64,000 bases of DNA from contig WIXG01000178.1 of assembly GCA_009869945.1 (NCBI GenBank), positions 95,869 to 159,868 on the forward strand, written 5' to 3'. A program made the translations under genes and the position numbers. Below the pieces are notes generated by a model. That model had not been told where the DNA came from and made no database searches. It saw only the letters and a program-made list of their open reading frames with translations. The stretch is from Mesaphorura yosii. Taxonomy: Eukaryota; Arthropoda; Collembola; Poduromorpha; Tullbergiidae. Below, in pieces: positions 1-14,000 of this stretch (its first letter is position 1; each line of letters starts with the position of its first letter).

Positions 1-1101
1 TCTTGATTAATGAATTGTGAAGTAATTGTTGTGGTAAGTCTACAAGGGATCAGCAATGATCGCTTTCATCTTGAAAAAAAAACATTCTAGTGACTTGGAC
101 AGTTTGCACTTCATACGAGGAATTTAACGAGTAAATGTGACAGTAAGCAGTTAAAATTAAGAGGCTGGGCTCCTGAGACTGAATAAAATGCACACTTTCG
201 CTGAAAACGGAAAATATTTTAAGAGCTTGGTTGACAAAAATATTCCACGACACGCGGCACGAGAATCCTTCTGCCTCCTTCGTTCTTAATTCCATTTTTC
301 TATCGCTAAAGTTTCCAAAAAGCAGAATTCAAGAGGGGGACGGTCAGACCACGGTCGCCTGCCGCACTTGACAAGAGTATCACACTTCTGAAGTGCAAAT
401 TCGTCTTCGTCATATCGCACCCTTGTGCTTCACTCCAACGTAAATAAGAAAGACATTAGCGCGACGGCATTGCATTAATGCAGAACATCATTCACAGCGT
501 CGAACGGTAAACATTGTCCTTGTTGTCACTGATTTTAAGTAAACAATGAATCAAAAGGATGTTGATAGTGCAAAGGTGGGACTGAATTTGCACTGAGCAC
601 TTTAAAATATGCTTTCCTATTTCAACTGCATTCAAATTTTAGGCGAGATGACAGGAGGAAGGGAAGCAGGCGAAAGCTTTTATTTTAATGCATAATATTG
701 ATCTCAGCATTCACATTTCAATTTATTAAAAGTACTATTAAGTTTATTGGATCAATTTTAATGTTATTTGGGATTGCAGCTTATGCTTTACGCCTTCCCT
801 TGCTTGCCGACTCTCTCAACCCCACGTCATCGTCCCGTCGTGCTGCATTTTCGCTTTGTGATTTTATTTATTGGTGCAACAAATACGGGACGTAATTTTC
901 GTATTTTACAAGACTGCATTACACGAAATGCCTCGAATCGAATAAAGCGCATTCGCGCCAGGAAAAGGACGCGCCTTCATCATATCGAAATCATTATCTC
1001 TACGACCAGTACGAAGTTTGATGTGGTATCCTGCTGCTGAACTTTTTGTCCTCATCCAGAAAGAAAGAATGCTACACAGGAATTAGTCAAGATACTAGGA
1101 T

Positions 1102-1254
1102 ATGAAAATCAAACTGGAATTCTACCCTCAAGAACGACGTTTGATGGGTCAACTGCTCCGTAATCTTCTTCCCGATGATGATGAGGAAGACGACGGCCGC
1201 ACTCCCTGGACCTTGGACGAGAAAGACGCAGCATTAAACCCCGGCTTAATTTGA
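1102..1254 (+). CDS. possible small ORF, 50 aa, acidic; unproven
   Basis: ATG to TGA, 51 codons, in-frame stops just upstream. The peptide begins MKIKLEFYPQERRLMGQLL, then has an acidic run PDDDEEDDGR and a W (TPWTLDEKD). The composition is more protein-like than most short frames here, and the segment is GC-richer than its surroundings. No family recognised. An isolated frame of this length can arise by chance, hence the low confidence. Confidence 0.2.
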   Translation: MKIKLEFYPQERRLMGQLLRNLLPDDDEEDDGRTPWTLDEKDAALNPGLI

Positions 1255-4200
1255 AATTCCAATTCTTATTGTCCGATCAAAATTCAGTGCTCACAGAGCA
1301 TCTCGTCGCATCTTCTTCGCCGAGTCCATTCACTCTGTATCCTTTTCTCTCCGAATGAAAGGGAAACTCTCAATTTAGATTTCGTATTATCTGAAGTACC
1401 AGCAAAAAAGAAGAATGTGCGCTTTCCTTCTTTCCCTCCTGATTCTTGGCTCAGCTGTTCTTGTTCATCATTCTTTTCTTCACGTTGCCGTTACGCACTG
1501 TAAGCCCAATAAGAAAGAACAACAAAGGCAAATAAAGCCCGAATACTTTCGACTTAGGATTTGAATAGGAAATTGAAAGCGGGGTGTCCTTTCTTCTTGC
1601 TCTGCAGTCTTGCACGATGTGTTGATGCTCATTTCTGGCTTCACATTCGAGAATCGACTGCTACCATTTTGCAAGGCTTTTTATTGAGTCATTTTATGCC
1701 TTTACTACTTGCGGATTTTACTCAAGTTTTAGGCTATTTTTGGCGGACATCGCAATTCGGTGAGTGTAGTTTTGATCAGATTCAGGAAAATTATGCAATA
1801 TGAAATTACTCGAACTTCATGTGGACGAAAAATGCTTCTTTTCGCCTTATAGGCGCTTTTACATGAAAATTAGCCAATGATGATGGCGATTAGATGGAAT
1901 CAAATTACAATTCAGCCACGAGGAGCCAGGTTTCATTAGATTGAGTATGGAAAACCGGAAACAAAGTGTTTGTTTGCCACAGCCTAAAAACGACAAACAA
2001 GTATACTAGTAAGCAATCTCGTAAACGTCGAAAATGTAGCGTGTTTCTCTTTTTAATCGTGCTCCTGAGATTTACCAGCTCGGATGTGATGTACGTAAGG
2101 CGCTGGTCGTGTGTATCAGAAGAAATTGGAGACGGAGACTGCCGAGGCTGAGGAAGTGGGCTTGAAGATTTTGCAGAGAAAGAAACCACATAATAAGAAG
2201 ACCTGGTTTGTATTATTACATGAAGAAATCATCTCGTTCACTTGATTCCATTGCTTTGGCTGATTCTCCTCGAGTTTTCTCCTTTGAGGTCTCTTCCATC
2301 CTTCGCTTTCTTAAATATTGCATAAATATATTATATTCAGCCTTTCCTTTGTTTTTGTTTTTTCCGTAGCAAGCAGCATATTTTCCTCGTACCAGCACAT
2401 CATCATCAACACCATACAAAAGAGTTTACTTGAATAATTCCACGCAAGGAGTGACTGTTTATCTTTTCAAAAACTTTGTTTTTCTTCTTGGGTGTCTTTC
2501 TTCCTCGCTGTTTGAGTAACTTAGCATCAAAATTCTCAAGACGCTTTTATTTCTTGCAAGTGAAAGCAGCGGAAGTTGCAAACGCGTTCCACAGCAAACA
2601 AACGAGTGAAAGCTCAGCTTCAGTTCGCTATCTCCCCGTAAATTTGAGCAAATTTACGTCCCGAGTTTCGGCCCAAGCCGAAGCACAGCACAATGACATT
2701 GAAATGCTAATTTTTCTTCGTTCTGGGAGGCTTTTGTAGTTTGTTTGAATCTGGCAGCGTACAACCTGCGCAAAGTCAACATCCAGCAGCGTGGCAGCGT
2801 GTGTACATACACACTTTTACTGAAGGTTGCTAGACTATTTTCCATATTTCTGCCTGCTTTCACATTCTGTCAAAGACGTGACTGCTCATATTCAAGTTCA
2901 AGAACAACGAGACTGCGCTTGCGAACTGCAGAGACCCGACCAGGGACATGTACGACAAAGATATATTGCTGTTCTCTCTCGCGCATTTGATTTATTTTGC
3001 ATAGCATTTGAGTTCAAATGTCAATGTCACAGTCACGGTGGCTTCCCCGTTGTTTCAAATTACCGGATCGGTGGACCAAATGATTGATTTGCGTATAGAA
3101 AGACTGAAGACAAGCCGCGCCTTGTCTTGCTGGACTCAGCAGATTCAATTACGCAATGAATTCGCTTGACGTAGAAGAATTGTGATGAATGAAGTGGACA
3201 GTTATGATGTCCGCACTTTCTTGTTGTCATAATTATTGATCTGCCATCTGGCATTACACCAAATAGCCAAAGCTCATCGAAGACATTGTATCATGGAACA
3301 ATGGAAGTACATTTCTATCTGTCACCACAAAAAAGTGATTTCATGAACACGCTTGCGTGTGAGTGGAGTTGTCTTCCCACATCAGACTTAATCTGCTCTC
3401 CTGCTATGCACTTAAAGAAATTAACCACATTCTGTTGCGTCAGCATCCAGGTGCTTCGCTTGGCAAATGGCAAAATTCATTTTTGTCGACCCACGCATTT
3501 GTGCTATTTGTGTAGCCTTCTAATTAGGAAAGAATTCTAATGCGCCCATAAAGTCATCATTGCGTCGGCACTGTGCGTCATCGCTGAAGAATTTTCGTGA
3601 AATTTTAATTATGATTGGCAGGGTTAAATTAAAGGCTTTTATTGTGAAGTTTGACCATTATTGTGGAATTATTCAAGTATGGTTTCATGTTTTATTTATT
3701 ACGATTGCATTACAAGGATGATTGCTATGACGTACGGTTTTTATTCCATAAAGAAATTGAGTTCAGTTTCCATTTTGTTTAATGCTCCATTGAAGGAAAG
3801 TCTCAAGACCCGGAGGAAAAAATGGAGAGGAATTCTTATTTTGAATTCTAATTTTTGACTTAACGATTTCCCCAAGAGCATTTGCGTTTATTATTTTCAC
3901 CATGTAATTTTCGACACTTAAAAATGCCAATTCGTTCGAAATCCGACCAAAAGCACTCATTTTTGTCAGCCGACATGCCAATACTCCATTACGTGAACTA
4001 ATTTAAACTATAGACGCCGAATTACATGTGTTCCCGTGAGTAATGGGAGAAAAATATCCTTAAAATTATGTCACACATTTCCGTGGAATTGGAATCTTTA
4101 ATTTTTTATTTATATTTTACTGCTAATTGGATTGCTCATAGTTTAATGACAATTGAGCACTCAAGCAATATTGGCCCTCGATGGATTAACGTATATGACC

Positions 4201-7200
4201 CTCTAAATCTGAATGAGAACAAATCAAAAATACGATTGCCTAAGTTACGATTGTTAATAAATCGTTAAAAGTTTGTCGTGGGTCTTGAGTCCTAAAAATA
4301 AACCGCTTCCAATGACTGCTTACTGCGGATTGCTTTCTCAAAGTTTTTCTGACGAGAGCAAAGAAACGAAGCAGAATCCATACTCAAGCCAAGGCTTCCG
4401 ACTTTGATAGATTACAAAGCTTTCTTTCTCTAGTGTTGTCTTACCGTCTTATAAATTTATTGTCTCCACTGCTGTGCCCATGCTATGCCAAGTTTTCCAG
4501 GCCTGACTTGTCATTTGCTACAACGTCCATTGGCTTCTTGAATGATGATTTCTGCATAACTCTTAAATCAATCTGAATGCTCAACGTACATGATATTCGT
4601 GATGACAGCAAGTGCAAGTGTAAATCAGCGGAGGAAGATCTCTGATTTCCATTCCACCGAATTTCAACACATACGGAGTAAATTTTAGATTTGGCACTGC
4701 GTCTGACTTCCTTCCGCCGTGCGGCATTCAATAATGTTTGGGTACGAAGAGTGCGAGTCGGGCAAGCGAAAGGGAAAGTCATTTGGGCCCATTGGCAAAT
4801 GCGCGAACCACAACAACGGCGACGAGTACCGGGAAAAGAACGCTAGACATCGTAATTTGTTTCAGTCGACGGTTGTGTGTTTTCTAAAGACAAGGAAAAA
4901 GAGTAATTATGTTCAAGGTGATGACTCTCCAAGTCTATTGTTTTTGTATTTCTCCTTGTAAAGGCTGCAAGACCAAAGTCAGTGGACTTGCATGAGAGAA
5001 AAGAAATTCGTTGCCTTTGAGGCTGCTCGTTCATTACCTTCTTTGTAGAGTTTCTGCCCTGCAAATGAAGTCCATGCAAGTAAATCGTGACATGAGAATT
5101 TTCCATCGATAAGAGTTGAACGTGATGTGGAAGTCAGTTTAATGGCGCATTCCGTGATAATCATCCAACATGTACCCGAAGCTAAATGCGTAACCCAATC
5201 TAACGTCGTGTATACAAGGAAAGCAGCAAAAGCACAATGTCAACTGTGTACTTTGTATTTTCTGAGGAATTGCAAGTCAATTGTCAAGCGCTAGTTCCTT
5301 GTAAAAGTCTTTTATAGCCTAAAATTAATGATTTTTTTTTTACAAATCAAGTATTTTTCTTGGAAAAGTGCAGAAGTCTGAAACCTGAAACAGCTATTTG
5401 ACTTGCTGAATTGACTTCTTCAACTTTAAGTCAAGTCCAAACTGAGATCAGTTGTTAATAACTAGCAAATGCGGACATGATGCAAGTTGCCAAATATCTC
5501 GTCACAGGTCGCTCGAAAATTGCTGTACGATTCTCCATCAATTGACTGTGGTTAATTCTCACATGCAAATTAATTCGGCATTGAAGCACACTCGATTCGA
5601 GCAATTAAGGGCGGTTCGCATTCATTAAACCGTAATTGTCTGAGCACTTCCAGGACGAACTTCAATGGAGTCTTGTAAATGTGATTCGTAATCTCTGGTA
5701 AATTCCTTTGAAGCGCCATTCTTGCTTTGAATGTTTTTATATGCCATGATAAAATGCACCTAATTATACTAACGACCTGCCATTAGTACTTTTCTCCAGC
5801 TTCGAGTCCCATTTTATCAATACTTGGCTTGGGCTGCTACTCAGATCATTCTGCCTGCACGTTCAGAAAGATCACATCGTATATTATATATGCATATATG
5901 GAATTAGAATGAAGTGATTTGGAATCATTGAACATTTCTTAAAGTCTTTCTCCGTTCACCTTTCTTGGGAATTTGCATTTCACTCGTACCCTGTCGTCTT
6001 TCCGATTCCAGAATTTTTTGCTAGGAAAGTGCGACCTGGCAACTTATAATTTTTCCTCCGAATGTGAGGAATCGAGGTACTTGAACATGCAGATTCTCTC
6101 TATTTATAACTTTTTTACTTGGGTAAATAGCTCGTGCACGCCACGAAACTCTATAAATGATCAAGACAATTTCCTATTTTTCACCATGCACATTTACATA
6201 CTCTTCACTGTTTTTTTCCAAGCTCAACGCGTTCCCCGCAACTTCATCTTTACACAATGTATACACATTTCGCATCACTGATCGTAAAAAAACAAATTTG
6301 GAAATTCAAAACTGGCTTCATTCGCTTCGGAGTTTAATTACCCCAATTAAAAGTGATCATCAGTAGAGATTGTAGCGCTTTAAGTAACTTTAGCGTTCTG
6401 AGCATTTCACTAATGTGAATGTTAATGGCACTGATCAATCTGTTAAAACCTTGCAACGTTGTAACACTGGAAAAATAACTCAAACCTTTCTTTTCTGACC
6501 GCCAACTATACACAGCCGGCGGAGGAATCAAAGATCTGGACACTGCACATCGCTCTGCAAGCGCAGATAAAGGAAAGAACCAATCTCTTGTTTTTCCAGC
6601 CGATTGATTTATAACTATCAGCTTGCGGAAGCAGAACTGTGAAAATTGAAGGAAAACAACACTTGAGCTGCAATTGTACAGTAGTCGTTGGCTTCCCCAT
6701 AATCATGGAGCGGCGTAAAATGGCCGGAGTGAAGTACATAATATCAGTTACCTAAAGCATTATGAGCGTCTGGAGAAATGCGATGCGAGCCTAGTGCAAG
6801 CGAACATGGGAAAGGGAGAAGATCGGCCGGCCAAGAAATGAAGATAACAATTCCGCGTAATATAACTTATAAGAGGATGCAACAGCAGAAAACCATCCAA
6901 TTGTTTTTCAAGACCATCAGGGATTGAGAGAACTCTTCGCTCCTGCACTGTGCTCATTCGCTTGTCGTGATTTATGTATCGGAAATAGAAAAAAGAAACC
7001 AGTGCCCGAGAAATAGAGAAATTGAAAGAGAAATAATAATGCAAAATCACTCTCCACTTTCTCGGTCGCAGTCGTTTCTCTTGCTTACTCAACTACTTCA
7101 TTTCGTCCGCACTGACGTGAGATGTATTTAAGAAGATTGACTTCTGCTACTAATAAATAACCTCAAAATACATTGCTTTGCAGGCCGTTGGCTAATAAAA

Positions 7201-10200
7201 ACTGAAGTTGATTAAATGCGTCCCACTTCATCATCTGTTCCTGTAATCCAATCTGAGGTAGCCGCGCCAAAGATCAATATGTGAGTATTTTCTGGAGTTC
7301 TTGCCTTTCAGCTTTCAGCTCAGACTTTGCATTGATTTAATCTTGAATCATACATTCTCTACTCATTTGTTATCTTCTTAATATCTGAACCGGTTTTACC
7401 AGTTGGCAAATTAAGTACTTCAAGTCAAGTTACAGAAAAGGAACCGAGTTACAGTCATCAAGTCAAGAGGAACGAAAACTAAAAGAAAGCTGCAAAGGAA
7501 GGAATAATTGCATGCTTCCGTTTCCGCTTTCACCAATCTCCATTTCCCCTCTCACAATACTTAACTGTCTCTTGCTTTTCTGTGGACGTGCATTCTAATT
7601 GCGTAACGAAGGTTCAGCAGACACGGCGGCACGGCAGTCGTCACTCAATGACTGAATACGCCTGTGCAATGCATGAAATATTAAGTGACAGTTGTTCCTG
7701 GTAGTAAAATCCGTACTCAGGCACGTTTCACCGTTTTTGTACTTCGAGCCCACTGCTCAAGTGTTCAGACAGTTCGTCCATATGACAAGTGAATGAAAAT
7801 TTCTTTGTCAAAGAACAATCGGAGAAGGAGGGAAAGCTCTGATGTGAGTTTGAAGGCTTGACACTTTTTTGCTTCAAGTATTATTATGCAATCTGGGAAA
7901 GTAACAAGGAAAGCAGAAGAGACAGAGACAACCAAGGCGAAAACTAAAGAAAGGAAGGAATGAAGTGAGGCATGCACGATTTTGCTGCTTTTTCTATACT
8001 CTCTGCTCCCTTTCCACAGTTTTTGTTGATTTCACTGGTTTGGTTTGCTGGGTTCATTCGAGTCTAGAAAGAAAGAAACTGCCGCTCGACTGCATTTTCT
8101 GTACTTTTGCGTGTGGATTTTCTCCTGACATGAAACTTTTATCTCCTCCACTGATTTCGTTTTGATTGGCACTCAAAAAATATGACAGTGTGTTATACTT
8201 GGAGACTGCGCGGCGTGGCAGGAACAAACGACCAGCAGTGAATGAGAAACCAAGATCAGCGTGAAATGGCCTCGCTTGTTTCCCGATGCAAAATTGGGAA
8301 AATTGTTGTGGAAACACTGAGGAAGTTTCCCGCGTTTGTTATTTATACACAGCTGACCGCTTTAGCAGGCCGACGTGCACGGAGAAATGACGCACTTATT
8401 GCGATGGCAGGCTCCACCAATTATTATTCGAAAAATGCCAACCCACAAATGCTTTTATGTGAATGTAACCAGAAGAGACTGCTTACTTCATTCACCCGCT
8501 GTCTCGGCGTATGAGTAGGTTATTCGATCAGTTCATTTCCAATTTTAGCGAGTGTTTTATTGCCAAAATAATGGATTCGGGAGCTGCGTTTCGCAGAGGA
8601 AGAAAGTTTCCTGAAGAAGACAATAAAAATTGTTTTTACTTCAAACAGACAAGATTTTGAGAGCGATGAGATGATTTGCTTAACTCGGACTGGAGGAAGT
8701 TTGGGCCGGGTGAATCTGTGCTCCGGACATTTATCTCTTACTCCATAAAATTGATGCAATGCTTTGGACAACCAGTCTGATATTTATTGCATTTCAGACG
8801 AAGGTAGTAGTCGACACCAGGCACAAGGATCGTTGAACTAGCCGATCGTAAGTGTAGTTTATGATTGCCGAAATGTATTTCTTCATTACAGTCTCTGAAT
8901 TCTATTTGTAAAGCGTTCGCTCATTTCGTAATTTAAACCATAGCCGAGCACTGCGTATTTGATGGGCAAAAAATAAGGAAATGATCAAGTGGCTGAACAA
9001 AGGAAGCGGTGAGCGGTTCTTGTCCAGGTTTATGATCACTCCATTTATCGACAGTTCCTGCATTCGGAATGTGTGCGCTACACACGCACCCGAACACTAA
9101 TAGCACGTTGTGGGGAGGAGACTTAATGGAGAAAATGTGGAAATTTCTATGAAAAATTCTTTGGTCTGGCCAAACAAGCAGAGCCTGAGTACGGCATGAG
9201 AACAACTCATCCTTCAACACACTAACCATTGATTTATAGTCTCGGTGTATGTATTTATGGTATCGCGTCCCGCCGGCGTGAAAGATCACATGCAATGCGT
9301 ACTTGTAAGTATCATTCTCGATACCGTTATTGAATAACCAATCCCGGAAAGTGCCATGACCTCACCACCGCACGGCCGCAACTCCGCAATGAGCGCCAAA
9401 CCCTTTCTTTCGCTGGTTGGAAATTCTTGAACGGGCCAGGCCTCTGAAGAGCAATTCCCGGGTTAGAAATATTTCATAAATCAGAATATGGGTGGATACG
9501 CATCATTTATTTTACCGTGTGCGCTACTTATTCGAAAAGTGCACATTATCAAACAATAACGAAATGTGATATTGGTGCTAGATTTCAGTGAACAGCGTTG
9601 CTAGAAATTGGAATGAGTAGCGAATTCCCTTAAGGAACTTAGAAGACAAAGATAGAGGAAAATTTGGACGTACTGAGCGGTTAATAAGTAGTAGTTTCCA
9701 ATACGCAATTATGACGTTATACACGTAAAATCAAGGTTCATGTTCACGTTCTACTAAAAGCACACGTCAGCTCCCGTTCCTCTCAAAACATGAAATTTTT
9801 GGTGCCACTGACACTGTAGAAGGACCGTAGAGAAATACGGAAGGAGCGAGTATGTGGCGAGAAAAATTGAGTAATAAAAATACTCTCATGTAATACAAGG
9901 GACCGTATGTAAACAGCAGCGCCAGTTTTCTCGTCTTGGTGTTTATATGCTTCAGCCAAGTGAGAATTAGCGCAACATGTCTCCGCTGCGAAGAATTGTG
10001 TCATACATAGTTGGTTGTTAACGCAGATTGAGTCACATTTCACGAGAAGTCTTTCCCGTCCCGGGGTGTCGTCAACAACGAAAAAGCCATACCGGCGTGG
10101 TTATCGTCTTCTTCAGTGTCGTCATTTGTTTCTAATCCTCCATGCTCCGTCTTCCCCTCCAGAATTCCAGCCACATGTTCGCGTCACACAGCGCAGCACA

Positions 10201-10989
10201 CTAAATTTGTAACAGGCAACAACGGTATGCACATTTTTAGTTGTTCTTTCTCCTTCATAAACTCGCTCATAACATGTAATAATAATGTGTGCAACTTCTG
10301 CAGTGATAATATCATCACGGGCACAGCTCGGAGGCTTCTCGTGTCGGTTTTAGCAAGACAAACATAAACTTTACAACCTGCAAACCCAACTGACAACGGA
10401 TAGAAGCGTAGCGAGAGGCGGGCAAGTCAGTACTTTTGAGTTTAGTACTCGACATGATGTAACATCATTAGTTTTAACACGGGATATAAAATGGTATGTA
10501 TAATATTTATGTTGGCTCCACATTTATGTCCGTATAAAGTATTAAAGTCTTACATGCAGACAAAAGTGTCTCAACTCGTGTCTTCTGATTTTATTATTGC
10601 GTATCCGGGCGACTTTGGCCTGCAGAAGTTGTGTCATCATTTGTGCCTAATAAATTTCGTGGCTGACTTCTCTTTGGCAGGCCGGCCCGGAGACTAGTTG
10701 GCTAGCTAATGGCCGGCCAGGACGTTTTTAAAACGTACATTCTGTAAGTATTGAGTATATTTGAGGGTTTCAATGGCGTGAACATGCTTAAACCGGGAAA
10801 ATATATAACCACAGTTTTGCTTTCTCTCATACGTGTAATGAAATATAAGAAATGTTTCAATAAAAACGGACTTATGCTTCCACACTACACTTTCTGACTT
10901 TCTTCTCGTCGTTTGCCTTAGAATTTCCTTTCATTCTGTCGATCAGTCAAGCACCAAGAGAAGAAAAAGCCAATTGTAGCCACTGCCAC

Positions 10990-11008
10990 TGCCACTGAGT
11001 CAGTGGCA
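10990..11008. repeat. 19-bp quasi-palindrome with an AP-1-type core
   Basis: TGCCACTGA-G-TCAGTGGCA: two perfect 9-bp arms around one base, with TGAGTCA (10996-11002) at the centre. It is flanked by further GCCACT/GCCATT copies. The sequence is clear; function as a bZIP site is inference. Confidence 0.6.
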
Positions 11009-14000
11009 TTGCCATTGACGCCACATTGCCATACATTGCAATGCATTGCGGTCAAAACTGGAAAAAGTGCTTCCCAGAACTTGAGTGTGTTATATACCAT
11101 TATTATTACTTTTACTTTCCCATGTGCCACGTAGTACGTATTCAATCTCCTGCTGCTTCTCTTGCCACCGACATTTCCAGCCAATATTATTATTTTCCTT
11201 CCTTTTTGCAATGTTATTTTAGCTTAACTTTGGCGAATGCACAGCGCAGCGCCCCGACATCGGCCCGCCGTCACCCAGCAGTTAATAATACACCGTTTTA
11301 CTTTTACTGCAAGCACATTCCATTCTTTAAGTGCATATTTATATTCGCATTTCCTCGTAACTAACACTACCGCGTATTGCGCCCATAAAAGCGGATATCG
11401 CCGCATGGTCGGAGTGATAAAGGAAATGGTCTGCAATACGCCACACGCTGTCCTCCAGTATTTGCAATTACCAATATTCCGACCCGATGAAGGTTGAAGT
11501 CACGATAATGAGAACGGAAATGCGTTTCCAAGTACGTTTGCATATTTAATGGCTGGTTGTCCAATTACCTTGCTCCCGTGAGTGGTGAATTTCCACAGGA
11601 AGCGACGACGATGGAACGCGACTTGGCATTATTCAAATTGTAGGCTTGGCTGAATGGTCTCTCTCGAAGTCTGATTGCATCGCACAAAACTCTCGATGCA
11701 ATTGTGCAATGTTTTGTTGCACTCTCGCCGATGTCTTTCACCTTTGCCATTCATTTGCTCTCTCAGCTTGCTTAGACGCAGCCTTGAAGAAATTGTTTCC
11801 TCACTTCTAATTTAATCCTTCCCTGAAGGAATGAGTTGAACCTCAGGAGAAAATGTGTGAAAGAAACGAGCGCGTGAAGAAAAGAAAGCAAGAAGTTGGG
11901 TGCAACCGATAAATCTTTCTCTTCTTTTTTGCCTGGTCTTTTCTTTATCCTTCTTCTGCAAGAACAATGTTTCAGTGTGGAAGACAAAAGAGTAGAATCA
12001 GTTACACTCTGCCACGGCCCTTTCCATTGCTAACTGGCTGGTTGTTACCTCCATTCTCCTTTTCTCTCCGTCACGGTTTGTCTGAAATTACATTTCTTTT
12101 AACGTCAGGATATGTGAAAACTTCGCAAAGCCATTTCTTTCTTTCCTCTTCTCTCTGGTCTCCGGTTTTCCTTCTCCATTGGTCATGTCGTACAAGGTGT
12201 TAATTTAGAAAACTGATGGGTTACTTCGTACAACGTCCAAATCTGCAATGCTCGGTTTCCGCGCAAAAAACTTTGGTTACACGTTGTTTGGCAAGCTAAT
12301 GTGAATCTACTCTTTTGTCTTGTCATCGTCATGTTACGAAAGTAATGAAACTTTCTCTACTTGGCGTGATGCTCAGCTTAAGCACGTTTGTTTGGAATGT
12401 AAATGAAAATAAAGGCCACAGCCACCAGTATTTTGGAAATTTGTATTTTGGTTCCAGCGTCTGATCAGCTTTTACTGCCGACGTGAAAGTATTTCGGCCG
12501 GATAAAATAGTCGTATGCAATTACTCTACATTATAAATTCATTCCAGGCCCATGCACCCGGCTAAATAGGTCCGGAAATTGAAACTGCAAATAACGGGTT
12601 CATAATTTTGTGTTACCAGACCAGCGACCGAGCGACGAAACGACGTAAATCGTTGAGTCATTAATATAATTTGTCTTTGGAGTATTTCATGCGCTGTCGT
12701 TCATCATCCATGAAACCACTGCAAATATTCGGTCAAGCGTATTTTATTCGTGCTACGACTTTGGGCACGAAGGAGTAGACAGCATACACCGCTTGGAGCT
12801 TTGAGTACAGGTACACGTTACACAGTTTATTGTATCTGCTCTAATATTAGTTCAACAGGGTGAGTAAAACTTGATGGAGCATAATAAGCATTAAAAGGAT
12901 TGCTCTGTAAATACCGCCATGAAGTGGGCACTGTGTTGAGAACTTTATTAAGGTCATTTAGAATATTAGCATACACATTCTTAGCAGTGCAAGGCAGGCA
13001 TAACATTGGAATTCTTTACAGTTTCATCCCAGCGCACTGCACGCGCCTTCGGCTTTCCTTTGTCGTTGCTACATTATTGATGACTTTCCATTAACCTAAA
13101 GATTGTCAGAGGAGCCTGGATGAAGAGAAGGAAGAAAGTACCGAAGAAATCTTGTGGCCGCGGTCCCGCTTCAGGCAACTGGCGAAATACTGCGCGAATT
13201 CGCAGGAATTTGCAGTATAACACTTTGCATTACAATGTCTTCATTGTCGTTTATGCTGTAATAAATGAATCTTGTGCGACGGAGACAGCGCACGACTTAC
13301 ACGTGGCTGGCAAGTCTTGCAGAGTACCATTTTTATCCTTCATGCGAGTGAAAGAACTTGTCCCCCTGTCTAACCTTGCTGCTGCTATTAATAAATGTGA
13401 CAGAAGAGAAAGGAACCGGAGAAAACTAATTTGTGTTTTGTATAACTAAACTAGAGCGGGGAGGAAAGGAGAAAGTCGGAAAGAGAAATGATTCCTTCTT
13501 TGCTCTTTCTTCCTCCAAGAAATTCTTTTGCTCTGCACCTCCTCACAACTGGCGAACGCGCTGCCTGTGATAAGCCTGTTCGCAAACTATTCAGTATACT
13601 ATAAATAAATATTATGCAACCAAACCTAAGAAATACTTTAACACTTCGAACTTGGTACTCGAAAGTCGAGCTGCTGGCTTCTCCTGCCTGGTTAAAAACT
13701 TAAACTTGTTATTGGAATGTTACACTTAGCTTACAGGGTCTTCGGAATGCAAAATATTAAATGGTATAATTCTTTTAAGTCATAAATCTCTCTCCTTTCT
13801 GAGGTTTGTGTGGAGTTGGCGTAGCGCGCGCGCCCGACAGACGTGTGAACGCTGAAGTGAAAGGAAGAAAAACCACGGCGAAACGGCCCGTCTCGTGTCG
13901 CGCCTTTGCTTGGGTGCCCCTTTCACGAGCACAATGCAAAGCAGGTTCAAGTGTGCAAAAGGACAGTGTAAAGGGCACGTGAGTACGTCGCTCAAGGCTC

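Noticed and set aside
1608..1759. Plus-strand exon-like segment with a good acceptor (tctgcag) and donor (gtgagt)
   Set aside because: Pyrimidine-rich acceptor-like strings are common in this sequence. The peptide is Phe/Leu-rich without family features and no partner exon was found.
10719..10742. Short ATG frame (MAGQDVFKTYI) running into a gtaagt donor
   Set aside because: Only 11 codons. ATG-to-donor coincidences of this length are expected many times in 64 kb.
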